DNA from: a virus
Virus record (IMG/VR): IMGVR_UViG_3300025112_000193
Location: 1 to 23,826 of that record
DNA length: 23,826 bases
Reading direction: 5' to 3' (one strand)
Shown here: positions 8,114 through 16,300 of the stretch, one piece after another
Layout of the letters: each line of letters opens with the position of its first letter
Numbering within the stretch: position 1 is the stretch's first letter
The notes under the pieces: generated by a model
The model's database searches: none
Told to the model about the DNA's origin: nothing
What the model saw: only the letters and a program-made list of their open reading frames with translations
Program-made: the position numbers and the translations under genes

Positions 8114-11026
8114 ATGTCAGTAAAGAGATTTAAGTTCGTATCACCTGGCGTTTTTGTCAATGAGATTGACAATTCGCAATTGCCATCAATACCAGCCCGC
8201 ATTGGGCCAGTTGTTATTGGCAGGACCGAGAGAGGACCGGGAATGCGCCCGGTAACTGTAGGGTCACAATCTGACTTTGTTGAGATGTTCGGAAATGCCA
8301 TTCCTGGTGGCCTCTCAAATGATGTTTGGCGCAATGGCAATTATCAATCGCCAACATATGCTTCATACGCGGCTATGGCATATCTTCGGAATAATGGACC
8401 TGTGACGGTGGTTCGCCTCTTGGGGCACGAACACCCGAATAAAACAACTGGCGCTGGTGAAGCCGGTTGGAATGTCTCCACCGATGCTTATGGCCTTTGG
8501 CTGTGGCCATCGAGTAGTGACACTCAATTCCAAGTAACAGGAACCTTGGCAGCGATTTGGTATATGGACGTAGGCGTGATTGCACTTTCCGGTACACAAC
8601 ACGTTGCTGAAACTGCTGTCGGGACCGCAAAAGAATCTACTTGTATGGCTATCAAGTCTGTTGGACCCAACAAGGAGTTTAAGGCGACAATTTATGAACA
8701 TGAAACAACCCATGATTCTACTACTCAAATATTACAGACGACATTCAATTTTAATAAGAATTCTGATAAATTCATTCGTAAGGTGTTTAATACCAACCCC
8801 TCTCTCGCTAGTGATGGGGATGAGATTAGCACTGTTGGCACCACAAAAGGAAAAGTCGCAAAAGAATATTGGCTTGGTCAGACGTTTGAGGATTCTCTTG
8901 GAGATGTATTGTCGGGTAGCGGCGACGATACGAACGTGAATGGAGACGGCGGATGCGTTGGTATGATAACACCTTTAATAAGTGCTGTCGGTGACACAAA
9001 AAGTTTTCAAGACTTCCGAATGACCGCGCAAAATGCAAATTCTGGCTGGGTGATATCGCAGCAGATTTCTAGTGATTCCGGCAGTTTCAACCCAAAGGCG
9101 ACGGTGCCCGAAGGTTGTGATAAATTATTTAAATTTCACGCTCTTGATGGCGGTGAGTGGACATCTAGCAATTTAAAGGTTTCTATTGAGGACGTTCGTT
9201 ATTCGCGTAACGAGGCGGAAAATCCTTTTGGCTCATTTACGGTTAAGGTGAGGCAGAGACAAGATAATGATATGGCACCTAAAGCCGTAGAGGTATACAC
9301 AAACTGTAATCTCAACCCTCAGTCTGCAAATTATGTCAAAAGAAAGATTGGCGACCAGACTTTAAGCTGGGACGAGGCTGAGCGACGTTACAGGGTTGTG
9401 GGTGATTACCCCAATAATTCAAAATTTATTAGAGTTGAAGTGAATACTGACTTGGATAACGCTGCTTTAGACCCGCTGCTTCTGCCTTTTGGCTTTCAAG
9501 GACCACCGGGCCTGAATCCGATTATTGCTCCCGGTGGTGGCGGCTATACTGTTGCCTCTACTCGTACTTCATCAGGCGATGTGGATATTCTATTTGGCGT
9601 AACCACCAAGGCGCATCGCGGCGGCAACACTGCACAACTTTATTTTGGCAGTGATACGCTTAGGTTGCAGTGGCCAACCCTACGTTGTAGGAAAAGTTCG
9701 GCAGAGGGCAACCTTTCAAATCGCCGCGCAGCCTATTGGGGCGTTGATACCCTGGCTTCCGGCAGCTCAAAAACAACCAATCCTGGTTGGAGTGACTTGA
9801 TGTATCCTCATCCTGAAAATATCGCGATGGGTGACGCTTCAGCTCCTTCAGCAAGTTTTGCCTTCACGTTGGATGATGTTGCGTTGAGTGGCGGCGAAGC
9901 AACTTGGGCTGAAGGCAAACGCACCGATGGTTTGTCTTACAGCGTTAGGGGCGCTTTAGACACCATTGGCTCTGGTAGTTGGCAGGACACTCTTGATCAA
10001 GGTATTGATAAATTTACTATGCCTCTTTGGGGCGGCTTCGACGGCCTTGACGTTAAGTCTCTTGACCCCTTTTCAACCCGTCACATAGGGACCACTGATA
10101 AGGGAAGCTATGAGTATTATTCAATCAGGAAAGCGATTGATACATGTGCCGACTCTGAAGTTGTTGAGTGTAATCTTATGGCAGTGCCGGGTGTTACGAG
10201 CAACGGCATTAACCAGCATATCGTGAACGTTGCTGAAAACCGTGCTGACTGCTTGGCAGTATTAGATATCGCTGGCGGCTACCAGCCACGGGCAGGTAGG
10301 GTTGCGACTGCGGCGTTTAGCACTTATGGCGGCACTGTTGATGCAACTTTGACTAATCTTAAGGACCTTGGTATTAATTCAAGTTACGCTTGCACATATT
10401 ATCCGTGGGTTCAGATTCGTGACACGGCCCAAGATGCGGTGGTCTGGGTGCCACCATCCGTGGTTGCTATTGGTACGATGGGAAGTTCCGAGACTAAATC
10501 TGAAGTGTGGTTCGCACCTGCTGGTTTTACCAGAGGTGGGCTGACCGAGGGTTCGGCGGGTATGCCGGTTGTTGGTGTGCGCGACAGGTTGACTTCTAAG
10601 CAGAGAGATGAGCTTTATCAGCAGAATGTTAATCCGATTGCAACGTTTCCAGCGGAAGGTATTGTAATTTTTGGTCAGAAGACCATGCAGGTTACAGCGT
10701 CCGCGCTTGATAGAATTAATGTTCGTCGTTTGATGATTTTCGTTAAGAAGGAAATCTCAAGAATGGCAGCAACCACTTTATTTGACCAGAACGTACCGGT
10801 TACCTGGAATCGCTTCTTGAGTCGTGTAGAGCCATTTCTTCGCAGCGTGCGTACTCGTCTGGGTTTGCAATCTTTCAAGGTTATCCTAGACGAGACGACT
10901 ACAACGCCAGAGCTTATGGACCGCAACATCATGTACGCAAAAATCTTGATGAAACCGGCAAGAGCTATTGAGTATATTGCGATTGATTTCGTGATTACCG
11001 ATAGCGGAGCTTCATTCGAGGATTAA
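8114..11026 (+). CDS. Contractile tail sheath protein, gp18-like
   Basis: 970 residues, much longer than T4 gp18 (659). The N-terminus 'VSPGVFVNEIDNS...PARIGPVVIGRTERGPGMRPV' is the sheath signature, and the conserved C-terminal sheath domain runs from about 650 to the end ('VECNLMAVPGVTSNGI', 'DCLAVLDIAGG', 'LDRINVRRLMIFVKKEIS', and the closing 'YIAIDFVITDSGA'). The extra length lies between about residues 120 and 640, in Gly/Ser/Asp-rich beta segments that are probably surface domains. Family role: hexameric rings stacked around the tube that contract to drive it through the cell envelope. It has its own putative promoter and a downstream hairpin, so it is probably a one-gene unit. Confidence 0.92.
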   Translation: MSVKRFKFVSPGVFVNEIDNSQLPSIPARIGPVVIGRTERGPGMRPVTVGSQSDFVEMFGNAIPGGLSNDVWRNGNYQSPTYASYAAMAYLRNNGPVTVVRLLGHEHPNKTTGAGEAGWNVSTDAYGLWLWPSSSDTQFQVTGTLAAIWYMDVGVIALSGTQHVAETAVGTAKESTCMAIKSVGPNKEFKATIYEHETTHDSTTQILQTTFNFNKNSDKFIRKVFNTNPSLASDGDEISTVGTTKGKVAKEYWLGQTFEDSLGDVLSGSGDDTNVNGDGGCVGMITPLISAVGDTKSFQDFRMTAQNANSGWVISQQISSDSGSFNPKATVPEGCDKLFKFHALDGGEWTSSNLKVSIEDVRYSRNEAENPFGSFTVKVRQRQDNDMAPKAVEVYTNCNLNPQSANYVKRKIGDQTLSWDEAERRYRVVGDYPNNSKFIRVEVNTDLDNAALDPLLLPFGFQGPPGLNPIIAPGGGGYTVASTRTSSGDVDILFGVTTKAHRGGNTAQLYFGSDTLRLQWPTLRCRKSSAEGNLSNRRAAYWGVDTLASGSSKTTNPGWSDLMYPHPENIAMGDASAPSASFAFTLDDVALSGGEATWAEGKRTDGLSYSVRGALDTIGSGSWQDTLDQGIDKFTMPLWGGFDGLDVKSLDPFSTRHIGTTDKGSYEYYSIRKAIDTCADSEVVECNLMAVPGVTSNGINQHIVNVAENRADCLAVLDIAGGYQPRAGRVATAAFSTYGGTVDATLTNLKDLGINSSYACTYYPWVQIRDTAQDAVVWVPPSVVAIGTMGSSETKSEVWFAPAGFTRGGLTEGSAGMPVVGVRDRLTSKQRDELYQQNVNPIATFPAEGIVIFGQKTMQVTASALDRINVRRLMIFVKKEISRMAATTLFDQNVPVTWNRFLSRVEPFLRSVRTRLGLQSFKVILDETTTTPELMDRNIMYAKILMKPARAIEYIAIDFVITDSGASFED

Positions 11027-11033
11027 TAAAAAA

Positions 11034-11068
11034 AGTTAGGGGCAAATTAATACGCCCCTAACTATTTA
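11034..11068 (+). terminator. Stem-loop terminator after the sheath gene, overlapping the next promoter motif
   Basis: A perfect 10-bp stem, 11034-11043 with 11054-11063 (AGTTAGGGGC / GCCCCTAACT), around a 10-nt loop, followed only by ATTTAATAAT. The short T-tract makes it a leaky terminator or a transcript-end stabiliser. The right arm shares three bases with the ACTATTTA motif at 11061. Confidence 0.6.
11061..11068 (+). promoter_or_regulatory. Putative phage late promoter (ACTATTTA) for the tail tube
   Basis: ACTATTTA begins 44 nt before the tube ATG at 11105; AAGGAG follows at 11089-11094. Its first three bases are the last three of the sheath hairpin, so transcription ends and restarts at the same place. 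Confidence 0.5.
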
Positions 11069-11104
11069 ATAATAGCCGCATATGGTTTAAGGAGAATTAA
11101 GAAA

Positions 11105-11674
11105 ATGGCATTTTGGTCAGACCGAACAACAGAGCCGAAAAGGGCTTATAGATGGGTTTTATATATGGGGGGAATCCCTCAGTGGATATGTAAGAAGGTT
11201 TCAAAGCCGAGTTTCACAATTTCTGAAACGGAACATACTTATTTAAATCATAAGTTCTGGTATCCCGGTCGCGTAGAATGGAACACTGTTTCTGTGACGC
11301 TAGCGGATCCTGTTAGCCCTGATGCCGCCGAAACCATGATGGCAGTTATTGATGCCTCTGGCTATAAACTTCCTTCAGACCCGAATCAAATTCAATCTAT
11401 GTCTAAGAAGAAGGCGATTGATGCCCTTGGTCGTGTTGCGATTCAGCAGATTGGACCTGAAGGCAAAGAGATTGAAGAGTGGGTGCTTGTTAATCCGTGG
11501 GTTAAAGATGTTAAATTTGGAGAGCTTGATTATACGTCAGACGACATGGTTGATATTGAACTTGAGATTCGTTATGACTATGCTATCTTGAATAAGATTG
11601 AGGATGGCAAATACAAGAATGCCGCCGCGATGGGTGCAGTGGGTGACTCTGACGCCATCGGGAATGTTGGGTAA
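11105..11674 (+). CDS. Tail tube protein, gp19-like
   Basis: 189 residues (T4 gp19 is 163). 'MAFWSDRTTEPKRAYRWVLYMGG' followed by 'VSKPSFTISETEHTYLNHKFWYPGRVEWN' and 'VNPWVKDVKFGELDYTSDDMVDIELEIRYDYA' is the usual tube-protein pattern: a small beta barrel that stacks as hexamers. It follows the sheath, as 19 follows 18 in T4. Role: the inner tube through which DNA passes. No unusual features apart from a slightly long Ala/Gly-rich C-terminal tail. Confidence 0.88.
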   Translation: MAFWSDRTTEPKRAYRWVLYMGGIPQWICKKVSKPSFTISETEHTYLNHKFWYPGRVEWNTVSVTLADPVSPDAAETMMAVIDASGYKLPSDPNQIQSMSKKKAIDALGRVAIQQIGPEGKEIEEWVLVNPWVKDVKFGELDYTSDDMVDIELEIRYDYAILNKIEDGKYKNAAAMGAVGDSDAIGNVG

Positions 11675-11703
11675 AAAAGTAAAAAAAGGCTTAACAAATC
11701 TTT

Positions 11704-11730
11704 TATAATCTTCTATTCTATACTATAGAA
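11704..11730 (+). promoter_or_regulatory. AT-rich gap with TATAAT and a 7-1-7 palindrome
   Basis: The 81-nt gap between tube and gp26-family genes holds TATAAT at 11704-11709 and a perfect palindrome TTCTATA-C-TATAGAA at 11716-11730. There is no matching -35 box 16-18 nt upstream of TATAAT. ACTATAGA at 11722-11729 differs from the ACTATTTA motif in two bases and is 34 nt from the start codon. It may be a weak promoter or protein-binding site. Confidence 0.25.
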
Positions 11731-11755
11731 ACTTTTTGCTTTAACGAGGTGATTG

Positions 11756-12667
11756 ATGGCAAATAGAAACAATGAGGACCGCACAGGCGAACGTCGTGCG
11801 GCGGGCGCTAACGCCCCTCCTCAAACGATATCTCCTATGATACCGTCTAGTGAAACAACTGGGCCAGCAGGCAGGCCACTTGATTTTACTTGCCCGACAG
11901 AATTCGTAGACATCCCCTCCAAAGGGCGGTTTTATCCAAAAGACCACCCACTTCATAATAAGGATAGTCTTGAAATTCGTTTTATGACTGCGAAGGATGA
12001 AGACATCCTTACGTCAAAATCTTTACTGAAGAAGGGTGTCGCTATTGACAGGTTTTTGCAGAATATTATTGTTGATAAGAGTATTGAACTTTCATCCCTT
12101 ATCGTGGGCGACAAGAATGCGATTGTTGTTGCCTCTCGTATCACTGGTTATGGTGCAGATTACGGCACGAAGGTAACATGTCCCGCTTGCGGTGCATCTC
12201 AAGACTATTCATTTGATTTAGAATTGGGCAAGGTTAGTGAGGGCGGGACCGAAGGATTAAAAGACAATCCTGAAATGGCGGCTGCTGTTGATTCAACTGA
12301 TAACAATACGTGGGTTATTGATTGTCCCAAAAGCAAGGCAATAGTTGAAATGAAACTTCTAACTGGGGTTGATGAGAAACATATGCTCAAATCTCAGGCT
12401 ATGAAAAAGAAGAATAAACTTCCTGAAGCGCTTCTCACTGATCAGTTGCGACAAACAATTGTATCGGTCAATGGGGATTCTAGTAAACTTAATATTAATA
12501 GGTTTATTGATGTTATGCCTGCGTTAGATTCACGATATGTGCGTAGCATTTATGAAAAGCTAATGCCGAATGTTGATTTGACTCAGGAATTTGAATGCCA
12601 CTCTTGCGGCTTTGAGCAAGAGATGGAGGTGCCTTTTACTACGGACTTTTTTTGGCCTAAGCAATAA
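11756..12667 (+). CDS. gp26-family baseplate hub assembly protein / tail assembly chaperone (zero-frame product)
   Basis: 303 residues. The segment 'FVDIPSKGRFYPKDHPLHNKDSLEIRFMTAKDEDILTSKSLLKKGVAIDRFLQNII' (about 51-106) is typical of the T4 base-plate protein family (PF12322, T4 gp26). Two CxxC pairs, C142/C145 (CPAC) and C281/C284 (CHSC), probably bind one zinc ion. Family role: an assembly factor for the hub, not a part of the finished tail. ATG 11756 is preferred over the adjacent TTG 11753; ACGAGGTG (11744-11751) serves as ribosome site. Near the 3' end the frame crosses seven T's at 12647-12653, where ribosomes could shift into the next frame (see next entries); without a shift the protein ends in ...DFFWPKQ. 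Confidence 0.7.
   Translation: MANRNNEDRTGERRAAGANAPPQTISPMIPSSETTGPAGRPLDFTCPTEFVDIPSKGRFYPKDHPLHNKDSLEIRFMTAKDEDILTSKSLLKKGVAIDRFLQNIIVDKSIELSSLIVGDKNAIVVASRITGYGADYGTKVTCPACGASQDYSFDLELGKVSEGGTEGLKDNPEMAAAVDSTDNNTWVIDCPKSKAIVEMKLLTGVDEKHMLKSQAMKKKNKLPEALLTDQLRQTIVSVNGDSSKLNINRFIDVMPALDSRYVRSIYEKLMPNVDLTQEFECHSCGFEQEMEVPFTTDFFWPKQ
12647..12653 (+). other. Putative programmed ribosomal frameshift site (T7, +1 or -2)
   Basis: The zero frame reads GAC TTT TTT TGG CCT AAG CAA TAA. A +1 slip on the T run gives GAC TTT TTT (T) GGC CTA AGC, which enters an open frame extending to 12890. tRNA-Phe can re-pair perfectly. An SD-like GGAGGT at 12625-12630 lies 16 nt upstream. The site is 15-18 nt before the zero-frame stop. 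Confidence 0.5.
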
Positions 12668-12890
12668 TTATATCGAATCTGTTTACGAGCAGTTTTTTCT
12701 TCTTAAGTATCATGGCGGGTGGAGTTTCATTGAGGCTTATAACTTGCCGGTGAAAATCCGAAATTGGTTTGTGGACCGTCTCGCGAGACAATTTGAAGAA
12801 GAGAAGCAAGAGATGGAGAAGGCAAAGGCAAACTCAAAGTCTAAATCGGGCGGTTCAAGACCAAGTATGCCTTCCGGTCGTAAGCGATAA
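12654..12890 (+). CDS. Frameshift-encoded C-terminal extension of the gp26-family protein
   Basis: 78 residues in the +1 frame beginning 'GLSNNYIESVYEQFFLLKYH'. The body 'WSFIEAYNLPVKIRNWFVDRL' is a compact helical unit like the small proteins encoded beside gp26 in other T4-type phages (from memory), and it ends in a charged helix and a Ser/Gly/Arg tail. No start codon with a usable ribosome site exists for it: the only upstream starts in frame are TTGs at 12591 (AGGA only 2 nt before) and 12612, both deep in the gp26-family gene where this frame gives implausible protein. The simplest reading is a fusion of about 377 residues made by slippage at 12647-12653, as in the tail assembly chaperones found before tape-measure genes of many phages. 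Confidence 0.6.
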   Translation, partial: GLSNNYIESVYEQFFLLKYHGGWSFIEAYNLPVKIRNWFVDRLARQFEEEKQEMEKAKANSKSKSGGSRPSMPSGRKR

Positions 12891-12908
12891 GATTTAAATT
12901 ATAAGTAT

Positions 12909-12938
12909 AAAGGGGTTCCATTCGTGGAGCCCTTTTTT
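12909..12938 (+). terminator. Intrinsic terminator after the gp26-family gene
   Basis: Stem 12913-12920 with 12925-12932 (GGGTTCCA / TGGAGCCC, one G-U pair), TTCG tetraloop, extended by A-T pairs into TTTTTT at 12933-12938. It lies 19 nt after the stop of the shifted frame, which supports that frame being a real gene end. Confidence 0.9.
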
Positions 12939-12949
12939 ATTATGCGAGA

Positions 12950-12957
12950 ACTATTTA
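12950..12957 (+). promoter_or_regulatory. Putative phage late promoter (ACTATTTA) for the tape-measure unit
   Basis: ACTATTTA begins 42 nt before the ATG at 12992 and 12 nt after the terminator T-tract. AAGGAG (12978-12983) is 8 nt from the start. Note that 12952-12959 read on the - strand is TATAAATA, the T4 late-promoter box, but nothing on the - strand is coded there. Confidence 0.5.
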
Positions 12958-12991
12958 TAGTGAGTTATTATACCCAAAAGGAGATGAGCTG

Positions 12992-13333
12992 ATGGATAAC
13001 AACGAACAAGGGGACTTGACCCCGATTGTCATTGACTTGGATGCCTTAAAAAGTGGTAAGATAGATGAGTTTAATGTATTGCAGCAGATGGGTAGCGCCG
13101 TTAAATTAATTATGCGTCAGATGTTTGGTGGCTCGGCAATCCCTGTATCAGTGAGGGGAAGTCGCAGCGATGTTAAGTCTTTTGCCAAAACAGTCGGTAG
13201 AGAAAAGAGATATATGAGCGCATATAAAAAGTTTGGCTTGAACGACCCGCGAACCTATAAGAGCAAGTTTAAATTAAATAAGTCTGTACGCGACTTTGAA
13301 CGCAAAACCAAATTAAAGTGGCCTTTTAAATAA
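12992..13333 (+). CDS. Small conserved T4-type phage protein of unknown function
   Basis: 113 residues, basic. The C-terminal half 'KKFGLNDPRTYKSKFKLNKSVRDFERKTKLKWPFK' follows a pattern I recall from short proteins of many T4-like phages ('YGLxDPRTYKNKxxLxxAxxxFExxTGxxWPF'), whose role I cannot name. The N-terminal half is acidic. It lies between a terminator/promoter pair and the tape measure, so it should be made late and at the same time as the tape measure; a chaperone or hub part is possible. The ribosome site AAGGAG and the start overlap a 2-codon ATG-AGC-TGA whose stop shares one base with the ATG. Confidence 0.6.
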   Translation: MDNNEQGDLTPIVIDLDALKSGKIDEFNVLQQMGSAVKLIMRQMFGGSAIPVSVRGSRSDVKSFAKTVGREKRYMSAYKKFGLNDPRTYKSKFKLNKSVRDFERKTKLKWPFK

Positions 13334-13353
13334 GGATTATGGAAACTTTCTAA

Positions 13354-16300
13354 ATGGCTGATAATGGATTCCGCACCCCAGCAGAAATAGAAGCTGAAAT
13401 CGCTGCCGAAAATAAGCGTTTGGATCTTCTTGGTGAACTTACCAATGAAGCTGAACGCACTTATGCCATAGAGCAGAAGCGAGCTGATTTGGCTAGAGAG
13501 CAGCGGGAACATATTGCATATGTTAAAGCCAACTTTCACGAATTAAATGACATAAAACAAAAAGAAATCTTCTATGCGGAAGAGGCGTTAAAAAAGGCTA
13601 AAGCGAATACAGATATCACTCGCGCTCAACTGGCCGAATTGAAAGAGGGCCTTGAAGTTCTCTATGAACAACAAGACGCCCTTTTTGAAGTAAACAGCAA
13701 CGCTGAAACGCTACTTGGGACTTATAGCAAGATTGAAGAGGAGGCAGGAAAAGCTGCTGATGAGCTTAGAGAAGCTGTAGAATCAGCAGCGGGCTTGGGT
13801 GAGGCTGTTAAGGATGCTGCGTCTGCCTTAACTGGCATAGGCCCCATGTGGCGAAAGAGCGCGATGGGCGCATTTGTTTCAGCTGGTCAGACAAAGGGCT
13901 GGGCAGCTGCCATGTCCGAGGTAGGTGAGAACCTAGCTAAAACCCTCTCACCAATGAATATAGCTGGGTCACTTATGGCTGGTGTTGTTCAGCAAACCAT
14001 GTTTATGGTCGGAGCAATTGACAGCGCTCGCTCTGGTTTTAATAAGGCTACGGGAGCTGGTGGCGCATATAATGACGTTCTTATGGAGGGTTATGAATCT
14101 AACCGGCAGCTTGGCGTTGATATCGGAGAAATGAGTGAAGCCATTCAAGGCTTAATGGGGAGTATGGCTGGCTTTGGTCAGATGGGTAAAGCAGCCAAGA
14201 AAGAATATGCAGGGATGGCAGCTGTACTGCAAGAGGTTGGCGTTAACGCAGGAACTTCCGGTGAGTTATTTTCAAATGCTTCAAAGATAATGGGCAAGAA
14301 CGCTCAGCAAACTAAGGCATTAGTGGGCGAGTTTAAAGGCTTGGCGAAAACACTAGGGACATCACTTGGTCCGTTGATGGATGAGTTTAATGCGTCAATG
14401 AGCGACTTAGCTGTGTATGGTGATCAGGCACCAGAAATATTTAAACGCTTGAAAGGTGCGTCAGAGGCACTCGGGATTTCAGTTGGCAGTCTGGTCGGTA
14501 CAATGAAGGAACTTGATACCATTGAGGGTGCAGCTGCACGCGCCGGTCAATTAAACGCAGCGCTGCAAGGCCAATTTTTAGACACTAATGAATTATTAAA
14601 TGCCAGTGTTGAAGATCGTATTATACTGACTCGCAAAGCTCTAGAAGACTCTGGAAAAGAATGGAAGTCAATGGGCCGCGCAGAAAGACAAATGGTTGCA
14701 AATGCTGCTGGCTTTTCTGATATGGCTGAAGCGGCCAAATTTATGAGTAAATCTACTGCTGAGTTGGAGCAGGCGATGAACAAGGCTGGTAAGGCATCAA
14801 GTAGCTGGCTTGAAGTCAGAGATTCAGCAGCGGCAGCACAATCAGTGAAAGATAAGCTAGCTGCTACGATGGCGAACTTGGCTGTTCTTGCAGAGCCGCT
14901 TGTGGAATTGTTACATCTGCTTGCCGAGGGTCTGGCATATGTTATAGGCAGGCCGTTTGGCAAGTGGGCTACGATAGCTGCGGCAGGGATGTATCTGATT
15001 GGCTCTGGGGCGCTGACAGCAGCAGGGGCTATGGCTGGGGCATTCTTCTCTGCCATCTGGGCTGGTATATCTGCGATTGGTGTGCTTATCTTAAAGATGG
15101 GTATCTGGATCGCATCGAAAATAGTGAACCTCGGTTGGACGTGGGCACAAATTTCCGCAATGTTTGTACAAGAAAAGGCGACAAAGGGAGTTACCGAGGC
15201 CATTGAAGACCAGGCAGACGCCCAGAAAGAGGTGTCCAGCACGGGCAGTGGTTTTATTAGTTTTCTTAAAGCGCTTCTTGAAGTTGCTAACGATAACTGG
15301 AAGGGGCTACTTGCCCTTGGCGCAGCCTTTTTGATGGTTGGTATTGGGGTGGGCCTTGCCGCTTTTGGTTTAAGCTTTTTTGTGAAGGCGTTTGCCGGTA
15401 TGTCGCCTGCACAAATTTTGGCTATCTCTGTGGCTTTGGCTGTATTTGGTGCCACGATGGTCACGATGGCTTGGGTTTTGGCGGCAGCTGCGCCTGGTTT
15501 GACGGCAGCTGCGTGGGGGCTATTGGCTTTCGGCGCGGCGATGATGATGATGGGACTTGCGATGATATTGGCAGCAGGCGGGTTTGCGATATTTATAGCT
15601 GCGTTACTAACGTTAGTTCCTCACATACCTTCCCTTTTCCTGGCTGCTCTCAGTTTGGGGTCACTTGCACTAGCGGGGATGCTTATGCTGCCTAGCGGGA
15701 TTATGGCTATGATTGGATTGTTCATGCTTGCCGTTGGGTTGGGCGCGTTGGCTATATCTTTGGCGCTCATTAAGACAGATGATTTGCAAGCGCTTGGCGT
15801 GATGATGATGGGGCTAAGCATGATCGACTTAGCAGCGTTAAGGCACGCACCAGCGGCGGTCGAAGATTTACTGGACGCACTTGAAGACGCCAACGAAACA
15901 TTGGCTGGCGCTTTGATAACGTTTTCTATATTAGGGTCAGCGTTTATGTCTTTTGGGTTGGGCGCTCTTATGGCTTCAATATTTTTGCAGCTGCTCGTTT
16001 CTCCACTAGCTAGCTTGGCTGAGCATGGTCCCGTTGCAGCAACGGCATTGGCTGCAATTGCCAGTGCGGGTACGATGTTCGTTCCAATTGTTGGGGTATT
16101 TGCAACGGTGGGCGCGTCCCTTATCACCCTGGGGTATGGAGCTTTTCTAGCTACAGCATTTTTGCAGCTGCTTATTCCTCCACTGTTTGCAGTTGGTCTG
16201 GGAGTTATAATATTGACCTTTGCTATAACAGCATTGAACGCAACGTTGCCAATATTCTTTTCTTTCTTGCCCCAGTGGTGGGAGATATTATTCATATTTA

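Noticed and set aside
12591-12653. Independent TTG start for the frame after the gp26-family gene
   Set aside because: AGGA is only 2 nt away from the TTG and the residues encoded before the T run look like out-of-frame protein; slippage explains the frame better.
12647-12653. Classical -1 slippage at the T run
   Set aside because: The -1 frame relative to the gp26-family frame does not lead into the 12654-12890 frame; only +1 or -2 does.
12951-12960. T4-type late promoter TATAAATA on the - strand
   Set aside because: An exact match occurs at only one of the four sites and would fire away from all genes; the fixed distance to + strand starts favours + strand function. Not fully excluded.
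14547-15464. 305-residue open frame on the - strand opposite the tape measure
   Set aside because: Low-complexity Ala/Ser/Pro mirror of the Ala/Gly/Leu-rich tape-measure codons; no start signal. The same holds for 15621-16295 and 16533-16970.
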